Shown: piece by piece, positions 23,701-35,045 of the stretch | Position numbering within the stretch: position 1 is the first letter of the stretch | How the letters are laid out: each line of letters begins with the position of its first letter | Source: Paragordius varius | Lineage: Eukaryota > Nematomorpha | DNA: 64,000 bases | NCBI GenBank assembly: GCA_964247055.1 | Contig: OZ176053.1 | Span: 5,022,001 to 5,086,000 of the forward strand | Reading direction: 5' to 3' | Made by a program: the position numbers and the translations under genes | Notes under the pieces: generated by a model | Database searches by the model: none | What the model saw: only the letters and a program-made list of their open reading frames with translations | Told to the model about the DNA's origin: nothing

Positions 23701-25216
23701 TCGACATATGTGGAAATATATACTAATTTTTCTGTGTCCTTAAAATTTTAAGAATAGGACTGTCTTTTTGGGACTTGTAAATAAATACCAATATAAACAA
23801 CAAAAATATAATAACAGTATTCTTTACGATATCGATGTGTTATTCCAAAATTATCAATTAAAATATCATCAATTTGTATCCTAATGATATTCAATCCACT
23901 ATTATTCTTTTCAATTGCATTGAGACTTTCTGACACAAGTTTTAAAAGCGATATATATATTTCTTTGTTATAAAGATAATTATGACACTAGAATAATTAA
24001 TAGTGTTATATTGGCATAAAATTACTTGCGGCGCATTTATTATCTAAGACGTAATAATCTGACTCACAAGCACATTGCATTCGATCCATATCACAAAATG
24101 ATCCTTTAGAATAACTTAAACACTCTTGTTTTGTTGTGCACGATTTTGGGATCCATGTATCTGGAATTAATTATTTTATAAAAAAACGATAGACAGAATA
24201 TTATAGGTCTTTGAAAGCAGTAAATCAATCTAAAATGCGGCAAACAGCTTGTGTTATAAATGTTTATATTGTAAAACGGGGGTCTCCATCACACAACCAA
24301 AATGGGAAAAAACTGAATTTAAAATTCCCCTAATTTTAGTAAAATTGATATTTCGTAAACAAATTTCTAAAAAGTGCATGCTTCCAAATTAGCCAGAACT
24401 AGCGAAAATTGATGTAAATAGTAATTATATTGTGTCCGTAGATTTTACAGTCTTATGTTTAAAATCTAATATTTATCAATGCCAACATATTTCTCGAATA
24501 CGCACGGCTGGGTTTTTGAACTAATATGCGGCAAAAGAAGCCATTTTTGAACACCCCTGTTGTCGAATATGGGTAAATCCCAATTCAAAATAACCTAAAA
24601 ATGATTTCGTTTTTTATTGAAATATTGTTCCAGATAATAGGATATAAAGCTTATTTAATTCAATATATTTGCCATAACGATTTATAATATGAATATTAAC
24701 TGTCAACACAAGTTCTTGCTTGGATGCGTGGTAAAGGACAGTGGCATGTTTTATCCTTGCATCTCCTTGAAATACATTCTTCATCATAGATGCAGGGGGA
24801 TGCAATCGATTTTTCTATAAAAGTTATATTTATAACAAATTTAATCTAAATTAACCAATTTTATATAACTTTCAAAAGAAACAATTTTTTAAAAAACAAT
24901 ATTTGAAGGGCTTAAAACAGGGGTGTCCAACCCGCGGCCCTCCAAGCCTTTATGTCGGCCCGCTATTAAAAATCCATAAATAAATGTATGCCCACTAAAT
25001 TATAAAAAAATGTTATTATAAAAACAATTTTATAAATAAGTCTAATAATTGGCAAGAACCAGATAAAATTGCCATATTTTGTTTACATTTTACAGTCTCA
25101 TGTTTAAATCTAATTAGTGATATATGCCCTTATTTAAATGCGACCCTTAAAACCATTTGTATTGGACACCCCTGGCTTGAAACGACCAACTGCGGGTATT
25201 GTTTAACCGTTTGTTT

Positions 25217-25294
<78 letters not shown>

Positions 25295-28200
25295 CAAAAT
25301 AAGGTAACCATTTTAAATCTCTTAGGGATTGCAAATTATATTCAAAATATAAAATTAATGGTAATATAAGTTTGAATCAATTTATTGGATAATATTTTAT
25401 GTTATTGCCATAAATATTAATTTTTTTCGCTTGGACCTATTACATCTTATTTTAAAAAATTTCAAACCGATACATATATCTCCTTTCGAATAAGAGATTA
25501 TAAATTAAAAGTTTTTAATGACGAAAGATAATCAATCATCTTTAAATTTAAATAGATAGAAAATATTCAGTTTTTAAGGTAATATATACCTCGAACACAT
25601 TCTGTATCATTGTAATAATAGTAAATTTTACATTCGCACACCGACATTCCACAGTGTTCTGTTTGACATTCTCTGCTGTGCCTGCATTTTTCTCCAAATA
25701 ATTTACCTTTAACATTAAAAACTTGTAATAAATAAAATCTTATTTTCATATCCTTAAATCAAAATTTGTCCTATATATTTAAAATATAAAAGTTATCAAA
25801 ACTGATTTAATATTTTTGTTTTTTATGGTTACAACATATATTATATTGAACGGTTACAAGCATTACAACATTTATAATTAGCCAAACTGGTATATATTTT
25901 TATCGATTAAAAATTCAATTTTTTGGGTGTCTAATCACATTAAAGTCTAGGACCAAAACATATATTTAAGTTTCATAATTGGATAAAATTAATATAGACT
26001 CTCACTTACGAGCGAAACATTTTTGTATGTGAGAACTGTAAACACTATCCTGATAATAAGAGGGTATGCATTGACAAATTGAACCATTTAACCGATCACA
26101 CACTGAGTGACTTACGACTGAAGTACATTCGTTATCATTTGAACACGTTTCGCCCAATGATTTTCCATCTGAATGGTTCCAATAAAATAATTTTAATCTT
26201 TAGTAGTAAAAAAATTACATAAATCCTATTTGGTTAAAATTATTTTAATAACCGACATACATAAATGATTGGAAAATACATTTTTGTAATGTAAGATTTA
26301 AGCTGACAATGTAAAATTATCAAGAAACAACATTTAAATGAATCAGAATACATTTTAAAATTCTTTTGTTTTAAAATTTAGTATATCATTAATAGATTAT
26401 TTACAACAAGCGATATAAACGATTCGATCATGATTTCGGACAGATCTATCTAAACATTCCAAAATTATTATTTAAAAATATTTTATAAATTTCCTTTAAG
26501 TGTTATTTTACCCCTAAAATTATAATTGCCTTTCCAATCACCGCAAAAACCATAAGACCTTACAAAAAGTTATATTAATACAAACGTAGCAATAACTCCC
26601 ATTAATCTGCATAAAACTGTAAAAAATAATACATTTCATGTATTTTAACGAATTCCAATAGTGATATTTTATGGGATTATCAAAACCGACTTTTAGTTTA
26701 AAAACCGAAAATTTTGGCGTTTATTTAGAACATACACAAATATTTAATTTCGATTCAATTTTGTGATTTAGAAGTTTTTCAGTGTATTTATATTTCTTCA
26801 CATAGAAAGTATAATTAGTCAATAACTCAATAGGCAATGTACCATCCATGAATTTCCTTTACAAATAGCATATAAAGGAATCATAATGGAAAAAGCGCAA
26901 TGTGCACTAAATGGAAAATATTGCTCAATATTATTGTTTTCAACCGATTAATTGACCCCAAAACATGTACTAAACTATGAATCGACTACAATTTACTATC
27001 AGTCAGATGGCCGATCCATCATTCTAAACAAAAAAACAGCTGAAATAAAAAACCCCAATTTGAGATTTTTTGGAAACATAAATGAAAATAAAGGTTTATA
27101 TACCCGAAAACCCGATTAAAACCGAAACCGTTTAGAAGGCGTGATGGTATAGTAGGTAGGGCGCCGGACACTTACACTTTGTGCCTGAGTTCGAACCCCG
27201 TGACTATACAATTTTTCCATCGTCACTGTCAGCCCTGGGCAGGCGAGTGTTAAAGTCTTCACAGGTCGGGATACAAATCAAGTCCTAACCCTTTAATAAA
27301 AAAGGAAAATAGAGACTCTAAACTGTAGTGTATATAAAACCGAATTTCTGGAACCAGATGCAAACTTTTAAACGGATGTTAAAATTTTTTTTATTTTTAC
27401 TAAATAATAATTTAATTAATTATTATGCATATCTTAGAACTTTATGTGTTATTTTGTATCCTGTTTTTCAAACATAAAATTATGTTTTTGCATTTATATT
27501 ATTTTTTGTTAATTTGTAAAAATATTTATTTAATATATTAATAAAATAATAAAACATGAATAATACAAAACCAAAATTTTGGGAAAAAAAACAGTTCCGA
27601 TTTGAAACCGATTTTAATCTACAAATAAAAATAACCATTTTTGCAGGAGTCTCCATCTTGCACCATGTGACTTAGGCATTGGCACACATTAGCCTGACAA
27701 TTGTTGAAAATACATTCAACATCTGATTTGCAGCTTTTTCCAATGACTTTCTCTGAAAAGCAAGAGAGATTAAATATGTATATATAATACCTTTCTTGGT
27801 AAATGGGGGATTGAAAATAATAAAATATTTAATATATAGATTCAAATACTTGTATTCTTATACAGTACTATTTACAGAGCATATATAGCCCTATATATAT
27901 TCCACACCTTAAATAAATTTTGTAATGAAATTTAATATCATTTTTCTTTTATAAATTTTATCTTTTACCATAAAATATCAACATAATTATATATTGTCAA
28001 TTTATTTGATATTCCCTCATAGCTTTTTTTTCTTTTTAAAGTATTATTTTGGCGATTCAAACGTAACATGACATTCATAAAAAGATCCTGAAAGCTGGTT
28101 ACTAAACTAAACATTAAATTCCCATATTATATTTTTACATTAAATTAAACAAAGCGTGTACAATACTTAAGTTTTAGGGTGCCGTTTCTACATTTTGGTA

Positions 28201-30465
28201 GAAATAATGTATTACTAAATTTAGATATAAAAATCGTACGAATAAAAATCTATTCTTAAAAGTTTCATAAAAATAACCTAATTGAATTTTAAGAGATTCG
28301 TATCTTAATGAAAATAATTTAGCAAAACCCAAATAAATTTTGAGGAAATTCTGGACATTTCAACGCCATATATTATAAAATATTTTATAGAACTGATAAT
28401 TTTCACATTTATTTTTCTTATGTAGCCTTCTATCTACCCCAATTTTCATGCGTTTAAATCTCTCGTCATTTAATTTTTATAAATACTTAGTATTCTAAAA
28501 GGTTTGCACCCCACATATATAGTAAAAATATATTAGAGATACTTTGAAGGCATGAAGAATTATTTTGATAAAAGTTGGAAGAACAGGTGCATGTATCGTC
28601 AATACAGGTACTGTTTGGATAGTTTTCACATTCTACTCAATATAAACACGTATCGCCCAATTTGAATCCTGATACAATCAATATAATATATTTATTTTAA
28701 TAAGGAGAGAAACTATTGTTGACCAATAATAGACTCAATTTTATTTTTTTAAACATTTTCGCTGATGAGTCTTTGCTGCATTAGCAATATTGTATATTGT
28801 TAACTGTTTTCAATTATATTATAAATTCTAGAACTGTTGCACATAAATATTAATGAAAGCAATACATACATCCATAAAATTCAAAGTTTCTTGGTATTTT
28901 TGATCATAGTTCATTTTTATAAAAAAATCTTAAGCAATTTTTAGTTAAAAAATTAAAATTGGCTTTACCAATAAAAATATGATTGAAAACATATTTTGCA
29001 TTCCGAGATATGAAAAATAACCAATATATTTAAATCTAATCCTTCGCGGCGCGTGATAGACAGAGTAACTAAAAAATTTATAGATTTCTTTGGTAGAACC
29101 CAAAATACAGATAATTATTTGAAATCAATAACACTAATCCCACAAAAGATATTAATTTGGAACGATAATAATTTTTTTATAACATTAGATATTATTTCTT
29201 TATCAAAACAATCTCACCACAAAATTTCCAAAAACACGTCGGAGTTAATTTAGTTTGGCAGGAAACGGGTGAAAGGAGATCAGCTAATACCATGCAATAT
29301 TCGCCTCTGTTTGCATGATCGATTAATTGAAAAATGCGATTTTCCATCCTAAAATAATTTATAAAATTCTTTATATATATTATTATAAATTCACTTGAAC
29401 AATTCAACATTTCAAATTTATCCTTGACGTTTGAAATTCCATTTAAAATAATCAAAATTCACCCTAAAATAAATTGTTTTTTGTCTATCAAAAACTACCT
29501 TATTTTTGGAAGATAAAACTTTTATAATTAACATAATACAAAAAAACTATGTCATAGAGAAATATTCTAAATTAATGAGTATATTTCCTAAAATCATATA
29601 CTTTATTATTAGGGTGAATTTGAAAATGTTTAAGGGTATATGGAAATGATATATTTCTCTGAATTTATATTGTGTGAAAAAGTAAAACAAAGTACTTTGC
29701 ATCAGTATATTTGGCAGAGGAGCAATCTTTATTAAGACACGTTATAAGCTGATTATTGTAAGAATCTGACCAAGCGTTTGCCGTTTTATTATATGTAATA
29801 CCGGCCCATGTTGTGGCTTTTTTGAAACTAAATATACCCTAATACACATAAACTATGATTCAAATTTAAAATAGATCATAAACTACGGTATATCAAATAT
29901 TTAGGACTACGCGATTGCTTAGAGAGTTCTAAATATTTTAACTAATAAAGATTTCAATGTTTTTTAACATATTCAAAATTTAAAAATTATTTTTATTCTA
30001 AATTCTAATAAATAGAAGGTTCTTCCTTCTTTTGGGTGTTTGCAATGAAAAATTCACTTATTAAATATAGATATCCTCCTTGTTGAAGTACATAAAATCA
30101 AGTTTTTAGTAATTTGACACAAAATTTATTGAAGTTTTTAAAAGGATGTATTTCATCAGAATCTCATAAATGATAAAACCACGGGAGCATTGTTTAAAGA
30201 ATGCCTTTTATCTGGAAACAACTTCGTGATCAAAATGTTATATTTTCTTAATATATACATCATTGTAATATTTCCAATCAAGAGGAGTACTGTTTTTGGC
30301 TAGGCAATAGCGCATAGATTCATTGAATGAGAGTTCTTGTTTTTCATCAATGTAATAACATGATCCTAAAAGCGATGAATATTTGTATCGCCCGCAATCA
30401 TCCCAACATTTGCCCTCAAATTTTCCCAAAAATAAATTTATGATGGAAAGTTTTGTGAATATCAA
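19406..30465 (-). CDS. type I membrane protein: C-type lectin domain, eight EB/EGF-like modules, one TM
   Basis: Exons recognised, in transcript order. C-type lectin domain: about 30414-30259, 29827-29696, 29348-29218 (GSCYYIDEKQ; TTWAGITYN; GEYCMVLADLLSPVSC). Cys modules: 28668-28543, 27752-27636, 26168-26010, 25706-25590, 24814-24701, 24160-24026, 23684-23571, 23280-23146. Membrane-proximal part: 20726-20627 and 20587-20412. Transmembrane exon: 19533-19417 (TIVTLVTILASICVLLAIAV), with a stop at 19406 if read through. Each module has six Cys as C-x5-C...C...CxC...C and is a phase 1-1 exon, so modules can be gained or skipped without frame change. The module at 28543-28668 carries an in-frame TGA. 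The signal peptide and the join between the first two lectin exons are uncertain. Probably an extracellular sugar-binding or adhesion receptor. Confidence 0.72.
20732..20771. repeat. (AT)n microsatellite
   Basis: AT dinucleotide run of 40 bases immediately upstream of the receptor exon at 20726-20627. Confidence 0.93.
22377..22580 (+). CDS. small ORF, possible 67-aa membrane protein
   Basis: Single open frame MGSLIIPLILPFLKLAFLIK ... to a C-terminal hydrophobic stretch (SIVFYIILSGCWIFT). Base composition is clearly less AT-biased than the surrounding intron, and ATG sits in an AAAATGG context after a possible acceptor (GTAACAG). It has two hydrophobic ends around a polar, Cys-containing middle (FDCYESCKPGLYRQREGP). 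The size resembles small mitochondrial inner-membrane subunits, but I cannot match it to one. It is nested in an intron of the opposite-strand receptor gene. It may also be an exon or a pseudogene. Confidence 0.35.
   Translation: MGSLIIPLILPFLKLAFLIKILHGEGNSVRKTPFDCYESCKPGLYRQREGPVSIVFYIILSGCWIFT
22625..22644. repeat. (AT)n microsatellite
   Basis: AT dinucleotide run of about 20 bases, just 3' of the small ORF at 22377. Confidence 0.88.
23319..23447 (-). mobile_element. tRNA-derived SINE, copy 1
   Basis: On the minus strand it starts TGATGGTATGGTAGGTAGGG (box A) and has GAGTTCGAACCCC (box B), followed by a tRNA-unrelated part with AGCCCTGGGCAGGC. Same unit as 27139-27290 and 42412-42540. 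It lies in a receptor intron. It has no intact tRNA cloverleaf. Confidence 0.75.
24277..24559. mobile_element. hAT-type MITE, copy 1
   Basis: About 283 bp. Left end CGGGGGTCTCC, right end GAACACCCCTG, flanked by TTGTAAAA and TTGTCGAA, a decayed 8-bp target duplication. The internal block with TTTTACAGTCTTATGTTT is shared with the copy at 24918. No coding capacity. In a receptor intron. Confidence 0.6.
24918..25174. mobile_element. hAT-type MITE, copy 2
   Basis: 257 bp with terminal inverted repeats CAGGGGTGTCCAA and TTGGACACCCCTG, typical of hAT elements. Flanked by an 8-bp duplication, GCTTAAAA and GCTTGAAA (one mismatch). Left end continues CCCGCGGCCCTCC. Non-coding. Confidence 0.82.
25219..25291. 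repeat. long (AT)n microsatellite
   Basis: Uninterrupted AT run of 73 bases, the longest in the window, 45 bases from the hAT MITE. Confidence 0.97.
26169..27635 (-). other. receptor intron carrying a SINE
   Basis: A 1.47-kb intron between EB modules; holds the SINE at 27139-27290. Nothing else recognised. Confidence 0.55.
27139..27290 (+). mobile_element. tRNA-derived SINE, copy 2
   Basis: Box A region GTGATGGTATAGTAGGTAGG, box B GAGTTCGAACCCC, then a unique region containing CAGCCCTGGGCAGGCGAGTG and CACAGGTCGG, ending in an A-rich tail. The most intact copy. The tRNA part is about 75 bp. Confidence 0.78.
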
Positions 30466-32713
30466 GAGTAAAAATGCAATTGTTACAAAGGAATTATAAT
30501 ATGTGCACCACCAATGTGTTAGTTATGGTAAAAAATAGAATATTTTTGAGCATGGTTTCAGTTTATTCTAGAATACCATATTTAATAATAATATCACATA
30601 ACTATAAGCATCATAAAGCTCATTAATATAAACAAAGATTCGAATAATGAAATATTTAAAAATTATATAATATAAAATGTGAGAAAGTTGATTTTTACTT
30701 GTAGTTAATATATGGAAATCACATAGTTTCAAACCAAAATAATGTTTGAAATTCAATATTCCTTTATGTGTTTCTGGTGTTCCATCTTAAAATTTTAATC
30801 CTCAGAAAACAGTTGGCCATAATAATTAATTTTATGCAAAATACCAACAAAATCATCGAAACTATTACCGGAATTCAAAAATAAAAAAATCCATGATGAT
30901 GATTATGCGGATGGTCGATTTTGATCTTGAGCCTATTCATTAGAATATTTCCTCCATTTTTATCATTTTCAGTGATTTGTGTTAATGACCTATATTTTTT
31001 AAAGCATATTAAAACTCTAATTCGCTTGTTTTTAATATTCCAAGCCAAACAACAACGAGACTTTTAAAAATAGTAGCTACATTTTAATTTTGACATACAA
31101 AGCGTTATGCTCAGTTTTCATGTCGTCTAAAATTAGAACTCGCGAAAACGTTTTTAATTTAAAAGGTTGTAATAATTTTACGTTTCTAGTATGATAAAAT
31201 AAAAGAAGGGCACCAATAAAAGTTATACCAAAATGTAAATAACTATTGGAGCTCCTTTTCCCATTTCATTTTCTCAAATGGTGTTAAACATCCATTTTTT
31301 TCAAAAAGACCAAAATTAATTATTCAAAACCCTTAAATTTTGCCACACTACTTAATGTGACGGAGACAAAGTGAGGACAAACCTGTGCATCATGCTTAAA
31401 CGCATGTTAGAATTTATCGAATACTTTACAAATTTTATGCAACCTCCGTTACTCGGGTCAACTAAAGACAATGTTTTTGCTATAGAGGGGAGGTAATACC
31501 AAACTTATTTGGATAATTAATATATAAGCTCGCCGGCATAAAGTCCTAGATAACTATGAAAAATTAGTTTATCTTTGTGTTTTTTTCGGCTTAAATAAAT
31601 TGGTTCGAATTGGTAGGGTAACATTAAAATGGTTTGATTTGTAAATAATATACAATCATATACTATAAAATCACGTATGTCTCACAAAATACAATTAAAA
31701 ATGCTTAGATATTGACGAAATGGCAGACTTACTGTGCTCAGACGAGTACCCAAGAATATTTATTATCGAAAAAGGAAAATTAAATACGAGGAAACCTTAA
31801 GTGATTATTTGGGAGTTGGTTCACCAGATTCGTTTCAAATCGTATTTCCATGTTTTAAATAAATTTCTACTATTTATACCCATATAGGTCAATTATTAAT
31901 CCTAATTTTAACCATTAACCCATATCAAAAATGATTAAGTTTGTCGTAATGGCCGTTCCCAGTTATTTGACTTTAAGACTCAAAATCTTACATTATTAAA
32001 CAAAATAATGTTATTCGAAAATCTATCTTAAAATTGTTTTAGCTGTCTCATGCTTTTTTACGGTATATTCAGTTAAAACTTCTCGTATAACGTCGTATTA
32101 TCCAAAATATCTAAACGCAAAAAAGAATACACATTATTGTATTCGCTACCGATGTTGATCATTAAAAAATGTTCTTTTACGCACGAGGTTAACATCAAAA
32201 TGGCGGTTTATTATGTAAACCCTTTACAGAAGATACAATGACTTTCACGTGCGATGAACAATATATTTTAAATATATGATCTTATTACCTCAAATATCTC
32301 GCAGATAAATTCAACTGAAGGTGTATAAAATATTTAAGATAAATAAAGTTAATATGTACTTATGATTTTTTTATTGTTATATGAGTTTATATCATTTATA
32401 CCGCTACGACCGGGAAAAAATTCCAACCCAATTACATATTGAAATTAGTGTATATAAATTTTATTTAAACATCGGAATACATTCGTGGTTAATCAAGCAT
32501 AAAATACATCATATGTGTCCAGATAAACGCAAATATCTCAAAAATGTAAGATTAGATTCAAAATGACTAACGCTAAATATGTTTTGCTTATTCCGGGAGA
32601 GTTTTCAACATATAGCGTCATTTAGAACGAATATAGCAAGAGTAGAATGATTGTAAAAATAATGAGTCTTTGATGAATATAAACCGTTTTGTTTTAATGA
32701 TAATTATTGCGCA
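30466..32713. other. intergenic, no gene seen
   Basis: Between the receptor's 5' end and the UEV stop codon. The receptor's signal-peptide exon may lie at its left edge; a candidate ATG at about 30558 is unconfirmed. The open frame at 32381-32566 has no family features. Confidence 0.5.
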
Positions 32714-33600
32714 TTAAAATGTTGATCCCTCTGGTGGTTGTGGTAATTTATAATTTTCTTTGGAAGTCATGGATTTACGTATATCGCTTAACACTGTTTT
32801 TAGAGAAAAATCTCGATTCCACCTTTGCAGAGAAGCAATAGAGTTTTTATCAATCTACATGTATTTAAAAAAATATATGCACATATTAAATGTAAAGGTT
32901 TAATCATGAAAAAAGTGGAAACAGAACCTTGGATCCTAACAGTTCACAAATATCTTTATAAATTATATTAGTAAATTTCAACATAAATATTTTCTGCAGT
33001 GTATGTGTTTACATTGTAAATGATAGGTATTCTGCAAATAAAAAAAATGAGCAGAATTATTGGACAAAACAATAATAAACTGAAATTATTTTCGGAATCG
33101 TTTTTCTTAAAAAATTAAATATAAATCAAAATTGGTTCCATGGTTTCATATTTGGCTAAAATTTGTGCAAATTTTTAATAATTTAAAAATACCTCGCCAT
33201 TAGCCGATAAATGTATGCTTTTTATGTTAATTTTTGAAACAAATCGTATATCAGGTGGTTGTTCAGGATAATTTGGTCCACATATCATTTTTAATGAATA
33301 TGTTCTGTTTTCATATGGCGTCTAAAGTTTATTAATAAATACACAAAAAATAATAAATTAACTTAATTTGAATACCCTGGGAGGTCCAATAATCATCCCA
33401 TTCCATAAAGAAAGCGACATATCATCGTCTTTTTGTAGACCCCAGCTAATAGTCCCATCCCCTAAACCCTTTTCTCCGTTTTCCAATTCCTCTAACAATC
33501 TAAAATTGCGAGGAACTTCTGCAAAAATTATGTAAAAAATGTACTTGTAGCAGCTGCTGTCATCTGAATAACTAACCCAACCAAAATTAGTTAATTTCAT
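32714..33600 (-). CDS. UBE2V: ubiquitin-conjugating enzyme E2 variant (Mms2/UEV1 type)
   Basis: Non-catalytic E2 variant that pairs with Ubc13 to build Lys63-linked ubiquitin chains in DNA damage tolerance and signalling. Exons in transcript order: 33600-33582 (MKLTNF), 33518-33376, 33321-33193, 32854-32714. Phases agree and give 143 aa, the usual length. Family blocks: [86 protein letters not shown]. As in all UEVs the E2 catalytic Cys is absent (region [17 protein letters not shown]). The 19-nt first exon is the least certain part; the first intron (63 nt) is in frame without a stop. Its start codon is two bases from that of the opposite-strand neuroguidin gene, so promoter or 5' leaders must be shared. 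Confidence 0.92.
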
Positions 33601-33602
33601 GC

Positions 33603-35045
33603 ATGGCAATATCAACCGGATTCACGGAGGAAAATTTTTCAGAGATTACTGATAAATTGACCAAATACATTGATGAAATATCCACTTTTTGCTTAAAAAA
33701 TAAGAAGGAATATGACAAAGTAATAAAGTTAATTTTACAAAAGGGTTTAGATATTTTGAAAATTAAAAATCAATTATTCCTCCGGTATAATACCAACCTG
33801 TTATACTTGATTTATCAAAAATTTGGTGGAAAATTTAACGATGAAATTGTGAAAAAATTGATTGAAGATCGCATTGTTTATTTATTGGCATAATTTTTAG
33901 TATTTAGAGAAAATATTTTTACTAGAACAAAAGGCTAAACCCCTAATCGAAGAAAGGATAAAAATGGAACAAAATCATACAATACCCGATTCTCAAAATG
34001 ATTTACGGCCAAACTTGGACGACTTTTTGAAAGAGTCTACCACAGATGAGATGAAGGATAAAGCCATATATAAACCACCAAAAATGATGTCTGTTCCTTA
34101 TCCTGATAATCAGCATAAATCTAAGTTAAATAGTACTCCCGAAACTGATAATGATTCCGATGCTGATAGTATTCAATCTCACGTTGATGATTCAAATATT
34201 TATGATGAAAGTTTATTACAGAATAATCCCATGCTTATCAGTAATCATGATAAAATGCCTATGGTGATGCGAAAAGAGATACGGAAAAAGAAAAGGGCAA
34301 TTAGATCCGGATTTTTAGACGAACTAAAAGAGCAATACGGGGATAGGCCCGAAGAATACAAGGTTTACATTATAATTATTAGTATAGCAATCATTTAACT
34401 TTTGGTTAATTGATATCCATATTTGTTTTAATACCAATTATTTTTTGCGAATATTGATAGGCATTTTTCAAATATTACAGAGATTAATAAATGATTATCA
34501 CGTAAATCATGGGCTAATCATTTTTTTCATTTAAATATTTTTTTGTTTTTTTGTGATAATCATTTGTTAATGTTACTGTATAGTTATCTTAACATTTTCT
34601 CAACAATTATCTATTATTATATTTATATAATTTAGGAAAACTCAAATTACTCCAAGAAAATGATTCAAAAAGAATTTGAACATAGGCGACAATATGAAGA
34701 AGATCATATGGTCCGGTTGAACATGACCAAAAAAGACAAGGTATCTAAGATTTTGGCTTTATTTGTGTAACCATCGAGATTTTTAGGTGTTAACACTATA
34801 TTTTTAGAACTTTATATAACATATTTTTACAGCATAAACTCAAAATGTTACGGAATCAATCTGGAGCACTCGATGATATTACAGACTTTAGAGATTACAA
34901 AAATCTCATGGTTCAAGCAGCAGAGGAGGAATCTCGAAAAGCCAATTCTCGCCGGAGAGACGTTAAATATAGTGGTAAAAAAAAGTCAGGAGCCAAATCT
35001 GGTAAAAAGGGTAAACATTTGGGAAAGAAACGACGAAAATTTTAA
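33603..35045 (+). CDS. NGDN: neuroguidin / Lcp5-like Sas10-family protein
   Basis: Sas10/Utp3/C1D-family protein; the yeast relative Lcp5 acts in the small-subunit processome for 18S rRNA maturation, and vertebrate neuroguidin also binds eIF4E. Exons: 33603-33875, 33901-34362, 34636-34740, 34833-35045. Phases agree and give 350 aa (human 315). The N-terminal Sas10/Utp3 domain includes [19 protein letters not shown] and [20 protein letters not shown]. Then an acidic, Ser/Asp-rich linker, the conserved [31 protein letters not shown], the [11 protein letters not shown] coil and a basic tail ([20 protein letters not shown]). Intron 1 is 25 nt. The ATG at 33603 is preceded by an in-frame stop and a possible acceptor AG at 33589-33590, which could be a trans-splice site. 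A candidate AATAAA is at 35074-35079. Confidence 0.92.
33876..33900 (+). other. 25-nt intron, NGDN
   Basis: Begins GTTTATTT and ends AATTTTTAG. Removal joins LIEDRI to [10 protein letters not shown], aligned to the family RTVLEKL block. Confidence 0.85.

Noticed and set aside
27139-27215. Functional tRNA gene
   Set aside because: A and B boxes are present, but the acceptor stem does not pair well and the same unit recurs with a longer body at two other sites, so it is a SINE.
28543-28668. TGA recoded as an amino acid
   Set aside because: Only one such codon was seen, other genes use TGA-free frames, and no recoding element is evident; a nonsense change or skipped exon is simpler.
32381-32566. 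61-codon plus-strand frame
   Set aside because: No recognisable family; isolated in intergenic DNA.
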